64,000 bases of DNA from an uncultured Bacteroidales bacterium (GTDB taxonomy: Bacteria; Bacteroidota; Bacteroidia; Bacteroidales; UBA932). Of the stretch, positions 28,245 through 36,307 are shown piece after piece. Position 1 is the first letter of the stretch; each line of letters begins with the position of its first letter. The stretch spans positions 50,440 to 114,439 of the forward strand of contig CAMQDS010000004.1 of assembly GCA_946999645.1 (NCBI GenBank), in the 5' to 3' direction. Position numbers and translations under genes: made by a program. The notes below the pieces were generated by a model. The model had not been told where the DNA came from. It searched no databases and saw only the letters and a list, made by a program, of their open reading frames with translations.

Positions 28245-29336
28245 ATGATTATTAGAAAGTTAGACCTATATATAGCTAAGAAGTTTATATTTACTTTCTT
28301 GATTGCCTTGGTTTTAATCATAGGTATAGTTATTATTTTTGATATAAGTGAAAAAATAGATGACTTTGTGCAGAAAAATGCACCTCTTAAAGAAATAGTG
28401 TTTGATTATTACCTGAATTTCATTCCCTATTTCACTAATATGTTCAGTCCGCTATTTGTATTCATAACCGTTATATTTTTTACTTCTAGAATGGCTGCAA
28501 ATTCAGAAATAGTAGCTATTCTGTCTTGTGGCGTCAGTTTTCATAGGATGATGCTCCCATATTTGGTTTCGGCTATGATGATTGCTTTGGTTTCCTTATC
28601 ATTCAATCTTTTTATAATACCAAAGGCAAATACTAAAATAAATGAATTTAAGTCAAAGTATATAAGGTATGCCGACAATAGAACAGCGGACGATAATGTT
28701 CATTATCAAATAGATAAGGGACAGTTCGTTTATGTGGAATCTTTTAGCAAGTGGAATAATACAGCTTATCAAATGACGTTGGAAACAATACGAGATAACC
28801 GTTTGGTTTCAAAACTTACTGCAGAAACGGCTGTTTGGGATAGTACAATGAGGGGATGGCATCTTAAAAATTATTTCATACGCAATTATTCAGAAGATGT
28901 CATAGAAGATAAAGTTGTAAGTGGGGAAGAGAAAGATACCATAATTAATTTAACCATTGAAGATTTTTATAGGAAAAAAAGTACGGTTGAAAATTTGTCT
29001 TTCAGGGAATTAAATAAGTTAATTCAAACTCAGAAAATGCGTGGAGATGCTAATATAAATTATTCACTTATAGAAAGAAATATGAGATTTGCCATGCCTT
29101 TTTCAGCCTTTATTCTGACTATAATAGGTGTTGCTCTTTCCTCTAAGAAACGTAGGGGAGGAATAGGCTGGAATTTAGCTATAGGCATAACTTTGAGTTT
29201 TTCATACATCCTTTTCCAGCGTTTTAGTCAGATGTTTGTGTCTACTGGCACTCTTCCACCCGGTGTGGCAATATGGCTGCCCAACATTGTATATGCGATA
29301 ATAGCAACTGTTTTGTACAAGATTGCACCTAAATAA
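28245..29336 (+). CDS. LptF/LptG-family lipopolysaccharide transport permease
   Basis: A 363-residue inner-membrane protein of the YjgP/YjgQ family, the permease part of the LptBFG complex that extracts lipopolysaccharide and feeds the Lpt bridge. Three N-terminal helices (about 12-35, 55-80, 98-122) and three C-terminal helices (about 275-360) flank a periplasmic beta-jellyroll (about 125-265). The KLDLYIAKKFIFTFLIAL opening is typical. Whether it acts as LptF or LptG cannot be told; Bacteroidetes code the two separately. It starts 1 nt after tgt, so the two form an operon. Confidence 0.92.
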   Translation: MIIRKLDLYIAKKFIFTFLIALVLIIGIVIIFDISEKIDDFVQKNAPLKEIVFDYYLNFIPYFTNMFSPLFVFITVIFFTSRMAANSEIVAILSCGVSFHRMMLPYLVSAMMIALVSLSFNLFIIPKANTKINEFKSKYIRYADNRTADDNVHYQIDKGQFVYVESFSKWNNTAYQMTLETIRDNRLVSKLTAETAVWDSTMRGWHLKNYFIRNYSEDVIEDKVVSGEEKDTIINLTIEDFYRKKSTVENLSFRELNKLIQTQKMRGDANINYSLIERNMRFAMPFSAFILTIIGVALSSKKRRGGIGWNLAIGITLSFSYILFQRFSQMFVSTGTLPPGVAIWLPNIVYAIIATVLYKIAPK

Positions 29337-29346
29337 AATAAATATT

Positions 29347-29781
29347 ATGAAAGTCTGTATTGTAAATAAATCCCCATTTCCTTCTCCAAATTATGCAACA
29401 GCTTTATCAGCTGGTATGGATATAAGAGCCAATATAGTTGAGCCTATATTACTTAAACCGTTAGAGAGAATGTTGGTACCTACTGGTATATATATATCTC
29501 TGCCAGAAGGGTATGAATGTCAGGTCCGTCCAAGAAGTGGGCTTGCAGTAAAGCATGGAATTACAGTACTCAATACACCGGGAACTGTAGATGCAGATTA
29601 CAGAGGTGAATTGAAGATACTTATGGTAAATATATCATCTGAACCTTTCTCCATTGAGCCAGGAGAACGCATTGCACAGATGGTTGTTGCTGCACATGAA
29701 CATGTTGAATGGATAGAAGTTGAGTCTCTTGATGAGACAGAAAGGGGAGAAGGTGGATTTGGCAGTACTGGTCTTAAATAG
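29347..29781 (+). CDS. dut: Deoxyuridine 5'-triphosphate nucleotidohydrolase (dUTPase)
   Basis: A 144-residue trimeric enzyme that splits dUTP to dUMP and pyrophosphate, keeping uracil out of DNA. All five family motifs are present: AGMDIRA, the PRSGLA phosphate loop, GTVDADYRGEL with the catalytic Asp, RIAQMVVA and the P-loop-like RGEGGFGSTG at the C-terminus. ATG 29347 gives the conserved N-terminus and lies 10 nt after the permease stop. Genes here run tgt-permease-dut-murF in one direction, all with small gaps. Confidence 0.97.
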   Translation: MKVCIVNKSPFPSPNYATALSAGMDIRANIVEPILLKPLERMLVPTGIYISLPEGYECQVRPRSGLAVKHGITVLNTPGTVDADYRGELKILMVNISSEPFSIEPGERIAQMVVAAHEHVEWIEVESLDETERGEGGFGSTGLK

Positions 29782-29788
29782 AATTAAT

Positions 29789-31123
29789 ATGGAAATTGAG
29801 CAATTACATTCACTTTTTGTAAAATGTGGAACCGTAATAACAGATAGCCGAAAGATAAAAGGAGGAGAATTATTTTTTGCCCTAAAAGGCGAAAATTTTG
29901 ATGGAAATGAATATGCCTGCAAAGCTTTAGACTTGGGAGCAGAATATGCAGTTGTAAATTCTTCATTACCTTTTTCAGAAAAATACGAATCACGTCTGAT
30001 AAGAGTAGAAGATACACTCAAAACTCTTAAGGATCTCGGATATTATCATAGGGAACATACTTTTGTAAATGGAAAGCGTCTTACAGTAATAGGTCTTACT
30101 GGTACAAATGGAAAGACTACAACCAAAGAACTCATTCGTTGTGTCCTTTCTAAAAAATACAATGTAACTGCGACAGAGGGAAATTTGAATAATGATATAG
30201 GAGTTCCTCTTTCCTTATTGAAAATCAATGCCGATACAGAAATTGCTGTCATAGAAATGGGCGCTAATCATCCTGATGATATATTACATTTGGTTAATGT
30301 TTGCAGACCTGATTATGGTTTGATTACCAATGTAGGTAAGGCTCATTTATTAGGCTTTGGTAGTTATGAAGGTGTAAAAAAAGCAAAAGGACAGTTGTAT
30401 GATTATATCCAAAAGTCAGGAAAGGCTGTTTTTCTTAATGCTGACGATGTTGTGTTATCTTCAATGGCAGCAGAACGTAAAGGGATGGAAACCATTAAAT
30501 ATGGTATGACATTATCTTCTGCTTCAATTTTAACTTCAGATTCCGAAAATCCGTACCTAAGGATATTACTTCCTTATTATGATAAACAAATTGTGATAAA
30601 TACTCATTTGGTTGGTAAATATAATGCAGATAATATTATGGCAGCTATCTCTATAGGAACAAAATTTGGCGTTCCTATTTTAGATTCTATTTCTGCAATA
30701 GAAAATTATATACCATCAAATAATAGATCACAGATGGTGAAGACAGCAAAAAATGTTTTGATAGTTGATGCTTATAATGCAAACCCTACAAGTATGACAG
30801 CAGCTCTTGATAACTTTTCAAATATAAAAGGAAATAAAAAGGCTGTACTTTTAGGAGATATGAGAGAACTTGGCAAGGATTCACTGACTGAACATATATC
30901 TGTTTTAAAGAAGTTGGACAGCATGCCTGAACAAAAAATTTATCTCGTTGGGGAAGAATTTTGCAAGGCTTTGGAAGTCTACAAGCCTAAAAGGCAAATG
31001 ATGAACTTTAGTGATTCTGAACAACTTAAATCGTTCCTTGAAGAGGAAAAACTTGATGGTTATATAGTACTTATAAAAGGGTCTAGAAGTATAATGATGG
31101 AAAAAGTTATCCCTGTACTTTAA
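29789..31123 (+). CDS. murF: UDP-N-acetylmuramoyl-tripeptide--D-alanyl-D-alanine ligase
   Basis: A 444-residue cytosolic ligase that adds D-Ala-D-Ala to the peptidoglycan precursor. The three Mur ligase domains are clear: an N-terminal UDP-binding domain (TDSRKIKGGELFFALKGENFDGN), a central ATPase with the P-loop TGTNGKTTTKE, and a C-terminal Rossmann domain starting at DAYNANPTSM. ATG 29789, 7 nt after dut, begins the conserved sequence; the longer frame would overlap dut. The stop codon overlaps that of the convergent PAP2 gene. Confidence 0.96.
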   Translation: MEIEQLHSLFVKCGTVITDSRKIKGGELFFALKGENFDGNEYACKALDLGAEYAVVNSSLPFSEKYESRLIRVEDTLKTLKDLGYYHREHTFVNGKRLTVIGLTGTNGKTTTKELIRCVLSKKYNVTATEGNLNNDIGVPLSLLKINADTEIAVIEMGANHPDDILHLVNVCRPDYGLITNVGKAHLLGFGSYEGVKKAKGQLYDYIQKSGKAVFLNADDVVLSSMAAERKGMETIKYGMTLSSASILTSDSENPYLRILLPYYDKQIVINTHLVGKYNADNIMAAISIGTKFGVPILDSISAIENYIPSNNRSQMVKTAKNVLIVDAYNANPTSMTAALDNFSNIKGNKKAVLLGDMRELGKDSLTEHISVLKKLDSMPEQKIYLVGEEFCKALEVYKPKRQMMNFSDSEQLKSFLEEEKLDGYIVLIKGSRSIMMEKVIPVL

Positions 31124-31707
31124 GTAATATTATACCTTTTTATTATAAAGCGTATGATATACGCAATCGCAAAACCAAATGACAAACCTACGAGGATTCC
31201 TACAAGGACATCCCCAAAGTAATGTTTTCCAACGAATATTCTGCTTATCGACACTAATGTTGCCCAAATCATTATTAATGTCGTAAACAGATTGTATTTA
31301 TTTTTCTTGTCAATCCAAAGAATACAAGATGCTGATGCAGCTAAACCGAATGTATTAGCAGCATGGGCTGAGAAAAAACCATAATAGTCCCAACGTCCTT
31401 CCAGCATCCTTAGACCCCCTTCTAGCATATAAGTACTATAACATGGTCTAAGTCTTGCTACTGAATCCTTTATAAGGTTTGAAAACTGGTCACAGGCTAA
31501 AATTGTCAATAAAACAGCTAAAATTCCCATAAATGCTTTCTTATATCCCAATCTTTTAAACATAAGAAAGGCAATCATTATATAGAGAGGAATCCATACT
31601 TTTTTATCAGACATAAATTGCATAAATTCTCCCAAACCAGGAAAAGATAAACTATTTATAGCCAATGTTATATTTTGGTCTATGCGGTGGAGATTATCTA
31701 TTAACAT
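31120..31707 (-). CDS. PAP2-family membrane phosphatase
   Basis: A 195-residue integral membrane phosphatase with five or six helices. The three PAP2 motifs are KDSVARLRP (K-x6-RP), FFSAHAANTFG (the histidine motif) and SRIFVGKHYFGD (SR-x5-H-x3-D). Homologues remove phosphate from undecaprenyl pyrophosphate, lipid A or phosphatidic acid; which of these applies is open, but the outward-facing active site suggests a lipid substrate. I start at ATG 31707, which overlaps the obgE stop by 7 nt; a start at 31728 is possible but less likely. Confidence 0.88.
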   Translation of the reverse strand: MLIDNLHRIDQNITLAINSLSFPGLGEFMQFMSDKKVWIPLYIMIAFLMFKRLGYKKAFMGILAVLLTILACDQFSNLIKDSVARLRPCYSTYMLEGGLRMLEGRWDYYGFFSAHAANTFGLAASASCILWIDKKNKYNLFTTLIMIWATLVSISRIFVGKHYFGDVLVGILVGLSFGFAIAYIIRFIIKRYNIT

Positions 31708-32699
31708 GCCTTGTTCAATATATCCCAAAGTCCATCTTTCAATTCCTTAAGCCCTTCTGATGTAACGGACGAAATAAAGAAAGTTTTTATTTGGTCAGGA
31801 ATAGTTTTCTTTATTTTTGCTATATCTTTCTTATCAATTAGATCACACTTAGTTACAGCCAAAATTCTGTCCTTGCTAACAAGTTCAGGATTGTATTTCG
31901 TAAGTTCATTAAGAAGCATTTTATATGTGCCATAGACATCCTTTTCTTCTGCAGAAACCATAAATAGCAAAACAGAGTTCCTTTCAATATGTCTTAAAAA
32001 CCTTAGACCTATCCCTTTACCTTCACTTGCTCCTTCTATGATACCAGGAATATCAGCTATTACGAATGATTTATCGTCATAATATTTGACAATGCCAAGA
32101 TTTGGTTCCAGAGTTGTAAACGGATAGTCGGCAATCTTAGGCTTTGCCGAAGTGAGTGCAGCTAAAAGCGTAGATTTTCCTGCATTAGGAAGACCGACAA
32201 GACCTACATCAGCTAGAAGTTTCAACTCAAATATAAACCAGCCCTCTTCTCCTTCTTCTCCAGGTTGAGAATATCTTGGAGTCTGCATAGTAGGGGTCTT
32301 AAAGTTGTTATTACCAAGTCCTCCTTTGCCACCGCGACATAAAATCTTTTCTTCTCCTGGTTCTACCAATTCAAAGATAGTTTCACCTGTCTCAGCATTT
32401 TTCACAACAGTTCCTACAGGTACATCTAAAATAACATCCTGACCCTGTTTACCCTTACATAGGTCTGCACCACCTCCTTCTCCTCTTTCTGCGCGTATAA
32501 CTTTCCTATATTTAAGATGAATAAGAGTCCAAAACTGTGGATTTGCACGTAATATTATATGACCTCCACGTCCTCCATCGCCTCCATCGGGTCCTCCTTT
32601 GGGAACATACTTAGCACGGTGCAGGTGAGTTGAACCGGGACCTCCATGTCCAGATGCACAAAAAAGTTTTACGTAATCAATAAAATTACTTTCTGCCAT
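31701..32699 (-). CDS. obgE: Obg/CgtA ribosome-associated GTPase
   Basis: A 332-residue GTPase needed for late 50S ribosome assembly and stress responses. The N-terminal Obg fold (residues 1-160) shows its glycine-rich helices (GGPDGGDGGRGG, GGKGGLGNNNF). The G domain has GLPNAGKST, DYPFTT, DIPGIIEG, and TKCD. It has no C-terminal extra domain, as is usual in this phylum. It forms a coupled pair with the PAP2 gene and belongs to the hpt-adk-obgE neighbourhood common in Bacteroidales, here interrupted by a PEGA lipoprotein. Confidence 0.97.
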   Translation of the reverse strand: MAESNFIDYVKLFCASGHGGPGSTHLHRAKYVPKGGPDGGDGGRGGHIILRANPQFWTLIHLKYRKVIRAERGEGGGADLCKGKQGQDVILDVPVGTVVKNAETGETIFELVEPGEEKILCRGGKGGLGNNNFKTPTMQTPRYSQPGEEGEEGWFIFELKLLADVGLVGLPNAGKSTLLAALTSAKPKIADYPFTTLEPNLGIVKYYDDKSFVIADIPGIIEGASEGKGIGLRFLRHIERNSVLLFMVSAEEKDVYGTYKMLLNELTKYNPELVSKDRILAVTKCDLIDKKDIAKIKKTIPDQIKTFFISSVTSEGLKELKDGLWDILNKAC

Positions 32700-32770
32700 A
32701 ATATTACTTTAAATAAATATTTAAATCTGTCATATTTTCTATAAAACAGAATATTATGACAAATATAATA

Positions 32771-32804
32771 AAAAGCGGCTAATTGTCTTTTGACTTTTAG
32801 CCGC
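32771..32804 (-). terminator. Terminator of the hpt-adk-PEGA unit (minus strand)
   Basis: On the minus strand an 8-bp stem GCGGCTAA / TTAGCCGC with a 14-nt loop is followed by TTTT. It ends the PEGA lipoprotein gene and separates it from obgE. Confidence 0.75.
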
Positions 32805-32828
32805 CTTAAATCTTCAAATAGCCATTAA

Positions 32829-33272
32829 TTATTTTACTATTCTAATTGCTACAGTTTTGTTCTTACTGTCAATGACAATATTATGCAGCTTGCCTTCACT
32901 TAGTTTTGCCTTTAATTCCAAATCAACGTCATATACTTTGCGATCATATTTCATAATGGCACCACTTGCTACATCTATTGCCCAACCGAAGAGGTTATTA
33001 AGATTGATGATGCTCACTAAATTAAATTCTTGATCGAGAGTTATAATCTGTGTTTTATAACTGTCAAGCCTAAATTCTACATCAGGAGATAGTAATTTGC
33101 GTTTAACAGGTATAGTGCAAGGTGTTTCGCCAACTTTTTGGCCGTTTATATATACTCCAGCACCTGAAGGATTTGAATTAAATGTTATCCAGTCTCTAGT
33201 CCCTGTAAATAAAGTAGCACAACTTGTGAATAATACACAACTCAACAATCCGAGGATAAATAATCTGTTCAT
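32829..33272 (-). CDS. PEGA-domain lipoprotein
   Basis: A 147-residue lipoprotein (lipobox LFTS-Cys18). The mature part begins with a typical PEGA repeat: NSNPSGAGVYINGQKVGETPCTIPVKR, a small beta fold found in surface-layer and secreted proteins. A hydrophobic stretch (LNNLFGWAIDVASGAIMKY) follows, as in many short Bacteroidetes PEGA lipoproteins of unknown role. It lies 12 nt after adk on the same strand and ends at a terminator. No function can be assigned beyond an exported, envelope-associated protein. Confidence 0.8.
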   Translation of the reverse strand: MNRLFILGLLSCVLFTSCATLFTGTRDWITFNSNPSGAGVYINGQKVGETPCTIPVKRKLLSPDVEFRLDSYKTQIITLDQEFNLVSIINLNNLFGWAIDVASGAIMKYDRKVYDVDLELKAKLSEGKLHNIVIDSKNKTVAIRIVK

Positions 33273-33284
33273 AATATAATTGTA

Positions 33285-33848
33285 TTAAATTTTAGAAAAT
33301 AATTGATTACGTACTTCTTCGATTGTGCCTGTTCCGTCTACTTCTATATATTTTCTTGCATTTTTGTAGAACTCAATAAGAGGTTCTGTCTTCTCGTGAT
33401 AGGTCTTGATTCTATTACTGATGGTCTCTTCCTTTGCATCATCAGCTCTGCCTTCGATAGATGCACGATGTCTGATTCGCTCTTTTATCATGTCATCAGG
33501 TATCATTATAGAAAGAAGAGAGGTGACACTATCGCCCATTTTTGTGAGCATATTATCTAATGCTTCAGCCTGAGCCACTGTACGAGGAAATCCATCCAAA
33601 AGAAAGCCGTTAACATCCTTTAGAGCTTTGAACTTACTTTCAATCATCCCTTCCACAACCTCATCTGGGACAAGAGCACCTGCATCTATCAATGCCTTTG
33701 CTTGTTTCCCAAGTTCACTTCCTTCTGCAATCTCCTGACGGAGCAATTCCCCTGTAGAAATATGGCAAAGACCATATTTCTTAACTAAAGCTGATGCTTG
33801 AGTCCCTTTCCCCGCTCCTGGAGGCCCGAATAGTATATAATATTTCAT
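33285..33848 (-). CDS. adk: Adenylate kinase, short-LID type
   Basis: A 187-residue cytosolic kinase that balances ATP, ADP and AMP. Motifs are the P-loop GPPGAGKGTQ (8-17), ISTGELLRQE, the FLLDGFPRT AMP-binding block and the RHRASIEGRADD region. The LID is short and has no zinc Cys, as in other Bacteroidetes. hpt lies 15 nt upstream, forming the conserved hpt-adk pair. Confidence 0.97.
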   Translation of the reverse strand: MKYYILFGPPGAGKGTQASALVKKYGLCHISTGELLRQEIAEGSELGKQAKALIDAGALVPDEVVEGMIESKFKALKDVNGFLLDGFPRTVAQAEALDNMLTKMGDSVTSLLSIMIPDDMIKERIRHRASIEGRADDAKEETISNRIKTYHEKTEPLIEFYKNARKYIEVDGTGTIEEVRNQLFSKI

Positions 33849-33863
33849 TTCGTAAATTATTTA

Positions 33864-34406
33864 TTATTCGTCAATAACATAAATATCATTTAAATTTCTT
33901 CCAAGTTCTTTATAGTCAAGCCCAAATCCAACTATAAAATCATTTGGTATTTTCAAACCGACATAGTCCAATTTTATATCTTTATCATATACATCGGGTT
34001 TTAACAACATAGTACATACCTGCATACTTGATGCGCCTTTTTCTTTCAGGATTCTTTCAAGATCCACTATTGTTGTCCCAGTATCAACTATATCTTCTAT
34101 GATTATTACTTTCCTATCTTTTACACTGCCTGTCAATCCCATTACTTCTCTCACTTTTCCTGTGGATGCCGTGCCATTATAGGAAGAAAGTTTCATGGAT
34201 ACTAACTCAAAATTAAAGTTGAGCCTTTTCATCAGTTCGGCTGTAAACAAGATAGAACCGTTCAAGATACATAGCAATACGGGTACTTCTTTTGTGTCCT
34301 TGTAATCCGCATTAATTTCTGCAGCAATCTTGTCTATTGCCTTGGTTATCTCCTCATTTGGGATGAATGTCTTGAAAGTTTTGTCTAACAGATTAATTTT
34401 TCCCAT
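33864..34406 (-). CDS. hpt: Hypoxanthine phosphoribosyltransferase
   Basis: A 180-residue purine-salvage enzyme that makes IMP or GMP from hypoxanthine or guanine and PRPP. The PRPP loop VIIIEDIVDTGTT with its two acidic residues is clear, and the GFGLDYKELGRNL C-terminal block is typical of bacterial HPRT. I start at ATG 34406 (MGKINLLDK), because the 22-residue extension upstream has no similarity and lies over a promoter. A TAAATTTG box (34434-34427) is 21 nt before this start. Confidence 0.95.
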   Translation of the reverse strand: MGKINLLDKTFKTFIPNEEITKAIDKIAAEINADYKDTKEVPVLLCILNGSILFTAELMKRLNFNFELVSMKLSSYNGTASTGKVREVMGLTGSVKDRKVIIIEDIVDTGTTIVDLERILKEKGASSMQVCTMLLKPDVYDKDIKLDYVGLKIPNDFIVGFGLDYKELGRNLNDIYVIDE

Positions 34407-34426
34407 TTCTAAATCTATTAAAAATG

Positions 34427-34434
34427 CAAATTTA
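34427..34434 (-). promoter_or_regulatory. Candidate -7 box (TAAATTTG) for the hpt-adk-PEGA operon
   Basis: An exact TAnnTTTG match on the minus strand 21 nt before the hpt start codon. The best -33 candidate (TTTA, 34461-34458) is spaced by 23 nt, so support is moderate. Its position argues for the shorter hpt start. Confidence 0.45.
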
Positions 34435-34587
34435 ACATTTAAAAATGATAAATGGATTAAATTTTTAGGCAAAATGTCATAAATAGTAGTGTTATAATAA
34501 AGAATGGTATTTATTTATTAAAGAATCGTATTTGGTTTTTTACAATATTGTTCCCGTCACTATTCCTTGTTTATATTGCAAGAAAAA

Positions 34588-36306
34588 ATGAGATTGAGAC
34601 AGGGTTTATTTATTATTGCTCTATTACTTACCCATTGTATTATGGGACAGGATATTGAAAAGAATATCCTATACCTTGCAGGTGTTCCTTCAATGGAAAT
34701 GCTTGACCTTTCTGATATAGAAAAATATTATGAGTTAAAATCAAGACCCATTAGAATAAATTTTTCATCAAGAGAAAAATTACTTTCATCCGGGCTTTTT
34801 TCTCCATATCAGGTAGCCTCTGTTTTGGAATATATATCGGAAAATGGGGAAATCCTGTCATATGAGGAACTATCACTAATTGACGGGTTTTCAAAAGACT
34901 TTGTGTCAGCTTTATTACCATTTATTTCCCTTGATCATAAGGGTAAACCTGGTAGTTTGGAACAAAAAAGTATGAATTTTAAAGGGACTATCATTTCAAA
35001 TATATCAACTTCAAATAAAATAGGATATGGCACTAAAATTAAAAGCACCTTAGGACAATCTTTGGAAGTAGGACTGTCTGCAAGAAGCATAGATTTGAAG
35101 GTTGATCCAATACCTAAACAATATGGAGGGTATTTTGTCTTTAGAAATGAGAAAATAAAATCAAAAATTCTTATTGGCGATTTTAATGCAAGATTTGGTC
35201 AAGGTTTGGTTTTATGGACTGGGTTTTATATTAAAGATTACCATAGACCGCTATCTATTATAAAACGTGCTATGTCTGTTACTCCTTCAGTATCATTTTC
35301 AGGTGGAACATGCAGAGGAGTAGCTGCTTCTTGTGAATTTGGAAATTTATCTTTATCTATATTCTCTGATTTTCCAGTACTTAAATATGATGGGATGAGT
35401 AAAATTAAGTGTCCTGTTGTGTCTTCTCAATCTGTTAATACATCTCTATATTTCAGGAATTGTCAAATCGGGATGACAGGTATGGTAGAGAGTGGTTTTA
35501 ATGGTATTTATAATTCAAGATTATCTATAGATTCGAGAGCCTGTATTAATGGTACGGATATATTTGGTGAAGCTGGATATGATATTTTGAATAGGCGAGT
35601 TGCTGTTATTGGGGGAATTGCATCAAGATTGTCGGATAATGTCCTGTGTGCTTTTTCTACAAGATATTATGCACCAGAATATGGAAAAATGAGTTGTTAT
35701 AAAACTTTGACAAAGATTAATGATGAATTAGGGGCTGTTTTTGCTTGTGAAACAAAATATTTAGATTTTTCTGTCGATTATAATTCAATGCTTACCAAGA
35801 AGTTACATAAACTTAGTTTTTTTATGGGAAAATTGTATTCATTAAATAAGAATTTTAGAAGTGATTTACGCCTTGTATATAAGAGTAATTTATTGAGAAA
35901 AGAAAATCGAGTTGATTGCAGAGGAGATTTGATTTTTGAAAGAGGCAAATTATTATGTAAAGTCCGTGCAAATTTAGTGTATACTGGTGATTACAGTTCT
36001 TTGGCATATGTAGAATCAGGGTATATAGATAGTAGTAAAGCTCTCTATCTAAGAGGAACAGTATTTTTTGCAGATACTTGGAAATCAAGACTTTATGCCT
36101 ATGAAAGAGATGCTCCAGAAAATTTTTCCGTGCCTGCATATTATGGTAGGGGATACAGCCTTGCTATGTATGGAAATATAGGATTTAAGACAGGTAAATT
36201 TTCTTCTATTAAGTTATATATTAAGGCACGTATAACTGCATTTCCATGGAGTGTGAATCATACGTACAAATCTTTACTGCGTTTTCAACTTATATATCGT
36301 TGGTGA
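34588..36306 (+). CDS. Exported helix-hairpin-helix (ComEA-like) protein with outer-membrane beta-barrel-like C-terminus
   Basis: A 572-residue protein with a signal peptide ending near residue 21 (HCIMG-Q). Residues about 52-115 contain two HhH-type motifs, RINFSSREKLLSSGLFSPYQVASVLEYI and LSYEELSLIDGFSKDFVSALLPFI, which resemble the DNA-binding repeats of ComEA. The remaining 430 residues are beta-rich with alternating aromatic strands and finish in FQLIYRW, an outer-membrane-type end. Similar proteins are common in Bacteroidetes with no proven role. Start ATG 34588 is chosen for its signal peptide. Its stop is 1 nt from the stop of the convergent transglycosylase gene. Function is unknown; DNA binding at the envelope is only a hypothesis. 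Confidence 0.82.
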   Translation: MRLRQGLFIIALLLTHCIMGQDIEKNILYLAGVPSMEMLDLSDIEKYYELKSRPIRINFSSREKLLSSGLFSPYQVASVLEYISENGEILSYEELSLIDGFSKDFVSALLPFISLDHKGKPGSLEQKSMNFKGTIISNISTSNKIGYGTKIKSTLGQSLEVGLSARSIDLKVDPIPKQYGGYFVFRNEKIKSKILIGDFNARFGQGLVLWTGFYIKDYHRPLSIIKRAMSVTPSVSFSGGTCRGVAASCEFGNLSLSIFSDFPVLKYDGMSKIKCPVVSSQSVNTSLYFRNCQIGMTGMVESGFNGIYNSRLSIDSRACINGTDIFGEAGYDILNRRVAVIGGIASRLSDNVLCAFSTRYYAPEYGKMSCYKTLTKINDELGAVFACETKYLDFSVDYNSMLTKKLHKLSFFMGKLYSLNKNFRSDLRLVYKSNLLRKENRVDCRGDLIFERGKLLCKVRANLVYTGDYSSLAYVESGYIDSSKALYLRGTVFFADTWKSRLYAYERDAPENFSVPAYYGRGYSLAMYGNIGFKTGKFSSIKLYIKARITAFPWSVNHTYKSLLRFQLIYRW

Positions 36307-36307
36307 T

